Assembly (NCBI GenBank): GCA_965232015.1 | Contig: OZ246946.1 | Location: forward strand, 1,488,001 to 1,552,000 | DNA: 64,000 nucleotides | From: JAJEAO01 sp963667635 | GTDB lineage: Bacteria > Acidobacteriota > Vicinamibacteria > Marinacidobacterales > Marinacidobacteraceae | Reading direction: 5' to 3' | In this document: in pieces, positions 33,683 to 40,588 of the stretch | How the letters are laid out: each line of letters starts with the position of its first letter | How positions within the stretch are numbered: position 1 is the stretch's first letter | Translations under genes and position numbers: made by a program | The notes under the pieces: generated by a model | The model's input: only the letters and a program-made list of their open reading frames with translations | Database searches by the model: none | What the model was told of the DNA's origin: nothing

Positions 33683-34993
33683 GTGTCCAAACGTTTTTCC
33701 CGTCGTCGCCCCCTGCTCCCGGCTCTCCTCGCCGCGGCCCTGACCCCGGCGGCCTGCTCCGCGCCGCCCGAGCCGCTCCCCGGCGTGACCGTGTTCACCG
33801 GCGCCGCCCTCTGGAACGGCACCGGAGCCGGCCTCATCGAAGACGCCGTCCTCCTCGTGGACCAGGGCATGATCACCGCTGTCGGCCGTGCCGGCGAAGT
33901 CGAGATCCCCGCCGGCGCCGCCCACGAGGATCTCGCCGGCAAGACGATCGTCCCCGGCTTCATCAACGCCCACGGCCACGTCAGCGACGTGCTCGGGCTC
34001 GAGGGCGGCCACTACAACCGCGACAACCTGATCCGCCAGCTCGCCCTCTACGCCCGCTACGGCATCACGAGCATCGCCTCGCTGGGCGGCGACGGACCCG
34101 AGGCCGCCGTGCTCCGGGACGAGCAGGACGAGACGCTCGACCGCGCCCGCATCTGGATCTCCGGCGAAGTCATCTCCTCGGGCACGCCCGAGGAAGCGGA
34201 GGCCTCGGTGGAGCGCAGCCTGGCTCTTCCCAGCGACTTCCTCAAGATGCGGGTGGACACGAACCTGGGCGCGAACGAGCGCGTCTCCTCCGAGACGATC
34301 CAGCGGGTCATGGAACTCGGCGAGGAAGCCGGACGGCGCGTCACCACCCACATCTTCTACCTCGAGGACGCCAAGGAGGTCCTGCGCGCCGGATCCGGGC
34401 TCATCGCCCACAGCGTCCGTGACCAGCCGGTGGACCAGGAGTTCCTCGACCTGATGGCGGAAACGGGCGTCTGTTACGTCCCGACCCTGGTCCGCGAGAT
34501 CTCGACCTTTGTGTATGCCGACGTCCCCGAGTTCTTCGAGGATCCGTTCTTCCTGAAGGACGCCGATCCCGCCGTGGTCGAGGCGCTCCAGGATCCCGAG
34601 CGGATGGCCGCGGTCGCGGCGAGCCCGGCCGCCCAGGGCTATCGCGAGGCCTACCCCACCGCGATGGCGAACCTCAAGGCGGTTGCGGACGCCGGGATTC
34701 CGATCGCCTTCGGCACCGACACCGGGCCCGCCGGGCGATTCCAGGGCTATTTCGAGCACATCGAGACTGCCGAGATGGCGGAAGCGGGCCTGACCGCCGA
34801 GCAGATCCTGCGCTCCGCCACCGGCGACGCGGCGGCGTGTCTCGATCTCGAAGGCGTCGGGACCCTCGAGCCGGGCAAGTGGGCCGACTTCATCGTGCTC
34901 GACGAGAACCCGCTCGAGGACATCGCCGCGCTTCGGACGATCTCCCGGGTCGTCGTCGCCGGGAACACGGTGCCGGGGAGCGAGCCCGGCTGA
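33683..34993 (+). CDS. Amidohydrolase-family lipoprotein
   Basis: 436 residues. Lipobox TPAAC near residue 21; then VPGFINAHGHVSD (first metal His pair), VTTHIFYLEDA and IAHSVRD (further His ligands) and FGTDTGP (metal Asp). It belongs to the imidazolonepropionase/prolidase-like branch of metal-dependent hydrolases. A Lys that could carry the bridging carbamate is not certain. Start GTG 33683, selected because GGAGG at 33671-33675 is 7 bases upstream and the signal peptide begins there. Substrate unknown. The IS lies upstream and may influence its transcription. Confidence 0.87.
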   Translation: MSKRFSRRRPLLPALLAAALTPAACSAPPEPLPGVTVFTGAALWNGTGAGLIEDAVLLVDQGMITAVGRAGEVEIPAGAAHEDLAGKTIVPGFINAHGHVSDVLGLEGGHYNRDNLIRQLALYARYGITSIASLGGDGPEAAVLRDEQDETLDRARIWISGEVISSGTPEEAEASVERSLALPSDFLKMRVDTNLGANERVSSETIQRVMELGEEAGRRVTTHIFYLEDAKEVLRAGSGLIAHSVRDQPVDQEFLDLMAETGVCYVPTLVREISTFVYADVPEFFEDPFFLKDADPAVVEALQDPERMAAVAASPAAQGYREAYPTAMANLKAVADAGIPIAFGTDTGPAGRFQGYFEHIETAEMAEAGLTAEQILRSATGDAAACLDLEGVGTLEPGKWADFIVLDENPLEDIAALRTISRVVVAGNTVPGSEPG

Positions 34994-34999
34994 GATTCC

Positions 35000-36568
35000 T
35001 CAGGCGCGCGACCAGCCGCCGGCGGTCCGAACCGCCCGCCCCTCTCCTTCCAGTTTCCCGAGCCCCGAAGTGAGCGCGGCGAGCGCGAGCCGGCGCACTG
35101 GTCCATCCGCCGGAATTTCGGCCACCGGATAGACCTCTTCGCCGAGCGCGCCGAGGCTCCGCGGCTCGGACCCCAGCGCCCTGACCAGACGGGCCTCGCG
35201 CGCCTCCCGGTGGCGGATCTGTTTCTCCAGGAGCTGTCTTCCCGCGACCACCGCGGGTCCATGGGCCGGAAGCACCGGGCCGCGACAGCCGGCGGCAACG
35301 CCCCGCAGCGAGGCCATGTAGAGGCCCAGGTCCCCTCCCTCCGCGGGGATCAGGATGGACGAGAGCGACGACACCAGATCGCCGGCGAGGACGGCGCCGT
35401 AGCGGGTGTCCTCGAAAACGAGGTGCCCCGGCGCGTGGCCGGGCGTGAAGCGGACCAGGAGGCGCCAGTCGGGCGATCCATCGGGGGCGGTCCCGAGCGG
35501 CAGGGACTCGCCTCCGCTGAGGCGCAGCACCGGACCCCGGACCGCCGGCATCCGCGCCAGCGTCTCGGGGTGGGCGCCCACCGGAACGAGATAGCGCTCC
35601 GCCGCCTCGCGGACCGAGCCGGTGTGGTCCGGATGGTGGTGGGTCACGAGCACCCCGGCGAGCTCCGCCGCGCCGTCCGCGAGCAGTCGGTCCACCCGGG
35701 CGAAGAGCGCCCGCCGCTCATCGGGGTCCACCGGCGCCGGATCCACCAGAAACCGGCGCTCACCCCCGATGAGCAGCGCATTCGTGTGGGTCGCGGGCGG
35801 CAGCGTCGGCGTCCGACACGCGATGAGCCCCACGCCTGGCCACGGGCGCACCCACGGCGCGACCCCGGGCTCGGGACGACCCGACTCCCGGTTGCGCCGG
35901 CGGTAGGCGTCGTCGTCGGCCGACCACCGTTCGAGCAGCCCGACCACCGGCGGCGCGAGCGGCATCCTCCCGGCGAACCAGCCCCGGAGGGCGGCCTCCG
36001 GCTCGACGAGCGCCGACTCCTCGACCTCTCCCGGCCAGATCGCTGGCTCCTCCGCCGGGGGGAGTGGCATGCGGTAGAACACCGTCGCGAACCGGAACGG
36101 CGCCCACGCCGGCGTCACCCGCTCGGCCACGGGGACGAAATCGCCGGCGTGGAGACGCGCTCCGGTCCGCTCGAGCACCCGGTCGAAGCGCAGGGTCCCG
36201 TCGAGAAGTCCGCGGCGCAGCCGGTCGCGCACGGTGGCCGGGATGCGGGCCGAAGTCCGGGCGAGGAGGATCCCGGTCTCCTCGAACACTTCCCGCGCGG
36301 CGGCGACGATGGAGCCCGCTCTCGCAGGGTCGGAAATCCCCGCGACCGGGACTTCGTCGTCGCCGGCCCCCAGCTTCCCCCCGGGAAACGCCCACAGGCC
36401 GGGAAATGCCCGCAACGAGGCCGACCGGCGCACGAGGAGCACCCGCTCTCCGACCGTCAGGATCACCGCCGCGGCGGAGCGCGGCGCGCGAGGGGGAGTG
36501 GAACTCAGGTCGGGGCCGTTCGGTACGGAGACGTCACGCAGGAGTGGCCGATGGCTCGCCGCTCTCAC
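35000..36568 (-). CDS. Nudix hydrolase fused to a metallo-beta-lactamase-fold hydrolase
   Basis: 522 residues. Residues ~30-235 form a Nudix domain (FPGGKLGAGDDE then AAREVFEETGIL, an expanded Nudix box). Residues ~240-440 form an MBL domain with THHHPDHTGS, GHAPGHLVF and LAGD, holding the two-zinc His/Asp set. The tail is a winged-helix-like segment as in LACTB2-type hydrolases. Such fusions may clean up CoA esters or nucleotides. The GTG at 36568 overlaps the HMGL-like gene by 35 bp; no better start is visible. It is the last gene of the fabI operon and ends 6 bp from the amidohydrolase gene's stop. Confidence 0.85.
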   Translation of the reverse strand: MRAASHRPLLRDVSVPNGPDLSSTPPRAPRSAAAVILTVGERVLLVRRSASLRAFPGLWAFPGGKLGAGDDEVPVAGISDPARAGSIVAAAREVFEETGILLARTSARIPATVRDRLRRGLLDGTLRFDRVLERTGARLHAGDFVPVAERVTPAWAPFRFATVFYRMPLPPAEEPAIWPGEVEESALVEPEAALRGWFAGRMPLAPPVVGLLERWSADDDAYRRRNRESGRPEPGVAPWVRPWPGVGLIACRTPTLPPATHTNALLIGGERRFLVDPAPVDPDERRALFARVDRLLADGAAELAGVLVTHHHPDHTGSVREAAERYLVPVGAHPETLARMPAVRGPVLRLSGGESLPLGTAPDGSPDWRLLVRFTPGHAPGHLVFEDTRYGAVLAGDLVSSLSSILIPAEGGDLGLYMASLRGVAAGCRGPVLPAHGPAVVAGRQLLEKQIRHREAREARLVRALGSEPRSLGALGEEVYPVAEIPADGPVRRLALAALTSGLGKLEGEGRAVRTAGGWSRA

Positions 36569-37835
36569 GAATCAGGGCTTCGATCTCGGCGTCGCGGAGG
36601 ATCCGGTTCGTCTCCTTGGCGGCGCGGAAGATGCGGTGCTTCAGCTCGTCGGTGGGCTCGTAGCCGCGCTGCTCCAGCCAGTACACCACGTTCGAGAGAC
36701 CGCTCATGGGCCCGACCTCCACCCGCTGGCGGAGGCCGTAGTCCCCCGCAGGCACGCCGGAATACACCCGATCGGCGAGCCAGTCGTCGCCCTTCGCCAT
36801 CGCCTTGATGATCGCGGCGGCGTGGACGCCGGTGCCGGTCCGGAAAGCGTCCTGCCCGACCACCGGATAACCGGAGGGGATGACCGTCCCGGTGGACTCG
36901 GCGACGACCCGGCAGTAGTCGCGCAGGGCCGAGAGGTCGTTCGTGATCCACCCGAGCAACTTCAGGTTCACGAGGAGCTGGTCCATGGGCGTGTTGCCGC
37001 ACCGCTCGCCGATCCCGATCGCGGTGCCGTGGACGCAGTCCGCTCCCGCCTCGATCGCGGTCAGGCTGTTCGGAACGGAGAGGCCCCGGTCCCGGTGGCC
37101 GTGCCAGTCGAGCTGCACCTCCTCGCCGGTTTCTTCGATCACCCCGTGGACGAATCGGAGCAGCCGGGCGACCCCGTCCGGCGTCGCGTGCCCGACGGTG
37201 TCGCACACGACCACGCGGCGGGATCCTGCCTCGATCGCCGCCGTGTAGAGCCGGCGGACGCTCTCCGGATGGGCCCTTGTCGTGTCCTCGGTCACGTACA
37301 TCGGCGGCACCCCGTGGCGGGCCGCCCACGAAACGGCGCGCCGGGTGTGCCGGAGCAGGAGGTCGAGATCCCAGTCCTCGGCGTACTGGCGGATCGGGCT
37401 GGAGCCGATGAACATCGCCACCTCGATCGGGATCCCGACCCGGTCGGAGACCCGGGCGATCGGCTCGATGTCGGAGACCAGCGTCCGCGCGGCGCAGTTC
37501 GGCCGGATCTTCATCCGGTTGTCGGAGATCTCGCGGGCGAGGTGGAACACCTGCTCTTCCACGTGCGGCCCGGCGGCGGGGAGACCGATATCGGCCGAGG
37601 CGATCCCGAGGTCCTCCATGAGATGAAGCACTTCGATCTTCCGGTCGAGCGACGGCGAGACCACCGAGGGGCTCTGCAGCCCGTCGCGCAGGGTTTCGTC
37701 GTTCAGCAGGACCGGCTTCGGCGGAAACCAGGCGGTCGCCGGATCCGGGCGGTTCCAGTCGTAGATCAGCGGCTCGCCAGACCACGCGGGCGGTCCGGGA
37801 GGGCCGGCGGAGTCTGAGCGGTCCGCCACGGTCAC
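36534..37835 (-). CDS. HMGL-like (isopropylmalate/homocitrate synthase-type) enzyme
   Basis: 433 residues, TIM-barrel of the LeuA/HMG-CoA-lyase family. LLNDETLRDGLQSP carries the metal Asp and Arg (NDETLRDG in place of DTTLRDG), with LDWHGHRDRG and GTAIGIGERCGN as the other signatures. Members condense or cleave acyl-CoA with 2-oxo acids; the C-terminal LeuA regulatory domain is absent. GTG 37835 overlaps the fabI stop (GTGA); GTG 37829 is an alternative. The substrate cannot be read from sequence. Confidence 0.85.
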   Translation of the reverse strand: MTVADRSDSAGPPGPPAWSGEPLIYDWNRPDPATAWFPPKPVLLNDETLRDGLQSPSVVSPSLDRKIEVLHLMEDLGIASADIGLPAAGPHVEEQVFHLAREISDNRMKIRPNCAARTLVSDIEPIARVSDRVGIPIEVAMFIGSSPIRQYAEDWDLDLLLRHTRRAVSWAARHGVPPMYVTEDTTRAHPESVRRLYTAAIEAGSRRVVVCDTVGHATPDGVARLLRFVHGVIEETGEEVQLDWHGHRDRGLSVPNSLTAIEAGADCVHGTAIGIGERCGNTPMDQLLVNLKLLGWITNDLSALRDYCRVVAESTGTVIPSGYPVVGQDAFRTGTGVHAAAIIKAMAKGDDWLADRVYSGVPAGDYGLRQRVEVGPMSGLSNVVYWLEQRGYEPTDELKHRIFRAAKETNRILRDAEIEALIRESGEPSATPA

Positions 37836-38617
37836 ACCCCCGGGATCTGGGCTCCCATCGCGTGGAACCCGCTGTCCACGTGGAGCACCTCGCCGGTGAT
37901 CCCGCGGGCGAGGTCCGAAACGAGAAACGCCGCGGCGTCTCCCACTTCGAGGGGGTCGGTTGCCGCCCGGAGCGGGGCGTAGGTCCGGTAGTGCGCCACC
38001 ATCTTCCCGATTCCGGAGACCGCCGACGCCGCGAGAGTGCGCGCCGGTCCCGCCGAGATCGCGTTCACCCGGACACCGCCGGGCCCGAGGTCGGCGGCCA
38101 GATAGCGCACCGAGGACTCGAGGGCCGCCTTCGCCACCCCCATCACGTTGTAGTGGGGGACAGCCCGCTCGCCGCCGAGGTAGCTGAGCGTCACCACCGA
38201 GCCGCCGCCGTCGGCCGCGAGGAGGGGCCCGAACCGCTGCGCCAGAGCCGTCAGCGAGTAGGCCGAGATGTCGAGCGCGATGCCGAACCCCTCGCGCGAT
38301 GTCGAGACGAAGTCGCCGGTCAGGTCGGTGCGCACGGCGAACGCCACCGAGTGCACGACGAAGTCGAGCCCTCCCAGTCCCTCGTGGACGGCGTCCCGGG
38401 CCGCATCGAGCGAGCCTTCGTCGGCCACGTCCAGCGGGAGCGTGATCGCGCCGGGAAGCTTCGCGGCGAGCGGGTTCACGTTGCGGGCGAGCCGCTCGCT
38501 CTGGTAGCTGAGCGCGAGCTTCGCGCCCTCGCGGGCGGCGGATCGGGCGATCCCCCACGCCAGCGACCGACGGTTCGCCACCCCCACGATCAGCCCGCGT
38601 TTTCCTTCGAGAAGCAT
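37832..38617 (-). CDS. fabI: Enoyl-[acyl-carrier-protein] reductase, FabI type
   Basis: 261 residues. The NADH motif is GVANRRSLAWGIA, the divergent FabI form of the SDR glycine motif; HSVAFA follows, and the catalytic Tyr-x6-Lys is YNVMGVAK. C-terminal GITGEVLHVDSG is also typical. It performs the last reduction of fatty-acid elongation and is the target of triclosan-like inhibitors. I used ATG 38617, where conservation starts (MLLEGKRGL). It leads a three-gene operon with overlapping starts. MITE copy 2 lies 43 bp upstream of the ATG. Confidence 0.94.
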   Translation of the reverse strand: MLLEGKRGLIVGVANRRSLAWGIARSAAREGAKLALSYQSERLARNVNPLAAKLPGAITLPLDVADEGSLDAARDAVHEGLGGLDFVVHSVAFAVRTDLTGDFVSTSREGFGIALDISAYSLTALAQRFGPLLAADGGGSVVTLSYLGGERAVPHYNVMGVAKAALESSVRYLAADLGPGGVRVNAISAGPARTLAASAVSGIGKMVAHYRTYAPLRAATDPLEVGDAAAFLVSDLARGITGEVLHVDSGFHAMGAQIPGV

Positions 38618-38659
38618 GGTCGGAATCCTATCCGCTCCCCGGGCTTCCACCGCCGATAT

Positions 38660-38883
38660 CAGCCTGTGGATAAAGTCGCGTGAGCATCGAGAGTGGCGAG
38701 GGGCCCGGCTGACGAGACGCGCGAGGGAGGAATACCGGGTGTATTCCGACCGATGCGCAACGAAGAGCGCCCCGGAGCGCCAGTTCTCCCGATGGGGGGG
38801 CGGAGGGGCGTGTTCAGGCGGGATGCATCGCCGCTCGAGCCCCTACCGGGAGAACCGGGCCGCGTGACTTTGTCCACAGGCTG
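38660..38883. mobile_element. MITE copy 2 (224 bp), inserted at the amidase 3' end
   Basis: Left end CAGCCTGTGGATAAAGTC and right end GACTTTGTCCACAGGCTG, with the same interior as copy 1 (GGAATACCGGGTGTATTCC; CCAGTTCTCCCGATGGGGG; CCCCTACCGGGAGAACCGG). Flanks ATAT and ATTT differ at one base. The element supplies the amidase stop codon at 38814-38816 and lies upstream of fabI, which runs away from it. It is slightly shorter than copy 1, having one GTTCTCCCGG unit fewer. Confidence 0.9.
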
Positions 38884-40382
38884 ATTTGGGTCGCCCCCGC
38901 CGCCTCCGCGAAACGGGCCAGCCGAAGGACGGCCTCCTCCCCGCCGGGGGGCCCGACGAGTTGCGCTCCGAGCGGCATCCCGGCCGGGTCTCGGCCCGAG
39001 GGCAGCGCGAGCGCGGGGAAGCCGGTCAGGTTGAACGGCGCGATGAACCGCATGGTCCCGGTGCGGAGGGCCTCGCCGGTCGTGAGCAGCGGCTCCCCGG
39101 CGACCGGGGCGCCCGCCGGGATCGAGGGAGTGAGCCACGCATCGAGGCCCGCGAACGCCCGGAGGAAGCCGTCCGTCACGGCCCGCCGGGCCCGCAGCGC
39201 GGTGAGGTAGTCGGAGGCGCCGAGCCGCGCGCCGACTTCGAGGAGCATCCGGACCTCGGGGCTGAAGTCCGCGGCGCGCGTCTCGAGCCGCGCCGCGTGG
39301 AACCGGGCCGCCTCCGCGAACGCGATCGCGGTGCGCGCCGGACCCGCCAGCTCGACCTCGGGAACCTCCACCGGAACCGACTCCGCGCCCAGGCCTTCGA
39401 GGGCGTCCCGCACCCGGTCGGCGGCGGCCCTCGCCTCCGGCGCCAGTCGCGAAAAGAAGTGGTTGCGCGGGAGGCCGACCCGCACCCCGCGGAGCGGCGT
39501 CGCACCCGGTCCGACCGGCGGCGGGGACGGAGGTCGTCGGCCCGGCGCCAGCGCCCTCCACAGCGCATCCAGATCGCCCGCGGTTCGCGCCATCGGCCCG
39601 ACATGGTCGAGGCTCCACGACAGAGGCGTCACGCCGGTGCGCGAGACGGCGCCGTAGGTCGGCTTCAGGCCGAAGATCCCGGTGAACGCCGCCGGGATCC
39701 GGATGGAGCCGCCGGTGTCGGTGCCGAGCGAGCCGTAGCCGGCCCCGACGGCGACCGAGACCGCGGAGCCGGACGACGAGCCGCCCGGGATGCGCGTCGG
39801 ATCGTGGGGATTTCGGGTCCGACCGAACGTGGGGTTGTCTCCGTGGACCCCGAACGCCCACTCCACGAGATTCGTCTTGCCGAGGAGCACCGCCCCGGCC
39901 GATTCGAGGGCGTCCCACGCCGGAGCGCTGGCCGTGGCGTGGCGCGGGAACTTCGAGCCCGAGGTCGTCGGAAGACCGCGCACGTCCACGATGTCCTTCA
40001 CCGTGAGCGGAACGCCCAGGAGCGGCCCGGCGCCTCCCCCGTCGCGGCGCCGCGCCTCCTCGACCGCCTCGTCGCGGAGGAGCAGGAAGGCGTTCAACCC
40101 GGAGGCGGCGCGGGCCCGCTCGAGCGCCCGTTCGACGAGCTCCACCGCGGAGACCTCGCCCGAGCGCACCGCCCCGGCCGCCGCCACCAGGCTCCCCGCC
40201 GGCGCGAAGGGCGGCGGCTCGGGAATCCGGACCGGCGTCGGCGCCGACGAGGCGGCGAGTTCCCCGGCCGTGAGCGGCTCCGGTGGATCGGAAAGCCGGT
40301 CCAGCCGCCGCTCGATGCGGGCGAGTTCCCCCCGAAGCGCCGCCGCCCGCTCCTCGACGGCCGGCAGATCCACCGCCGTCAC
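38814..40382 (-). CDS. Amidase-signature hydrolase with MITE-encoded tail
   Basis: 522 residues. Amidase-signature catalytic set: Lys in LTVKDIVDV, Ser in GGSSSGSAV and the cis-Ser/Ser in GTDTGGSIRIPA. About 120 N-terminal residues precede the core. The natural C-terminus should lie near AGAT; after it the frame enters MITE copy 2 and adds SLWTKSRGPVLPVGARAA then MHPA. GTG start at 40382 overlaps the small membrane gene's stop (GTGA). Amide-hydrolysing specificity (GatA-like, indole acetamide, other) cannot be told; no GatB/GatC is nearby. Confidence 0.88.
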   Translation of the reverse strand: MTAVDLPAVEERAAALRGELARIERRLDRLSDPPEPLTAGELAASSAPTPVRIPEPPPFAPAGSLVAAAGAVRSGEVSAVELVERALERARAASGLNAFLLLRDEAVEEARRRDGGGAGPLLGVPLTVKDIVDVRGLPTTSGSKFPRHATASAPAWDALESAGAVLLGKTNLVEWAFGVHGDNPTFGRTRNPHDPTRIPGGSSSGSAVSVAVGAGYGSLGTDTGGSIRIPAAFTGIFGLKPTYGAVSRTGVTPLSWSLDHVGPMARTAGDLDALWRALAPGRRPPSPPPVGPGATPLRGVRVGLPRNHFFSRLAPEARAAADRVRDALEGLGAESVPVEVPEVELAGPARTAIAFAEAARFHAARLETRAADFSPEVRMLLEVGARLGASDYLTALRARRAVTDGFLRAFAGLDAWLTPSIPAGAPVAGEPLLTTGEALRTGTMRFIAPFNLTGFPALALPSGRDPAGMPLGAQLVGPPGGEEAVLRLARFAEAAGATQISLWTKSRGPVLPVGARAAMHPA

Positions 40383-40573
40383 CGCCGCCCCCGCAGCAGC
40401 CGCCCCGGGAGGGCCAGCGCCGACCGCAGCAGGCCGAAGACCCCGTCCACCGCGATCCCGACCAGCCGGAACGGGAGCAGCAGCAGCCACACGAGCGGGT
40501 AGAGAACGAGCGCCAGAAGCGCCAGCGGCCAGCAAAGAACCAGCAGGACCAGCCACATCAGGAATCCGGCCAT
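40379..40573 (-). CDS. Small hydrophobic membrane protein
   Basis: 64 residues, mostly two hydrophobic helices (GFLMWLVLLVLCWPLALLAL, then YPLVWLLLLPFRLVGIAV) with an Arg-rich end LPGRLLRGRR. No family recognised. It sits between ligA and the amidase gene; the amidase GTG overlaps its stop. ATG at 40573. Confidence 0.6.
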   Translation of the reverse strand: MAGFLMWLVLLVLCWPLALLALVLYPLVWLLLLPFRLVGIAVDGVFGLLRSALALPGRLLRGRR

Positions 40574-40588
40574 GACGCCTCCCTCATC

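Noticed and set aside
35210..36808. 532-codon plus-strand frame opposite the Nudix-MBL gene
   Set aside because: Arg/Glu-rich shadow; the minus strand has intact Nudix and MBL motifs.
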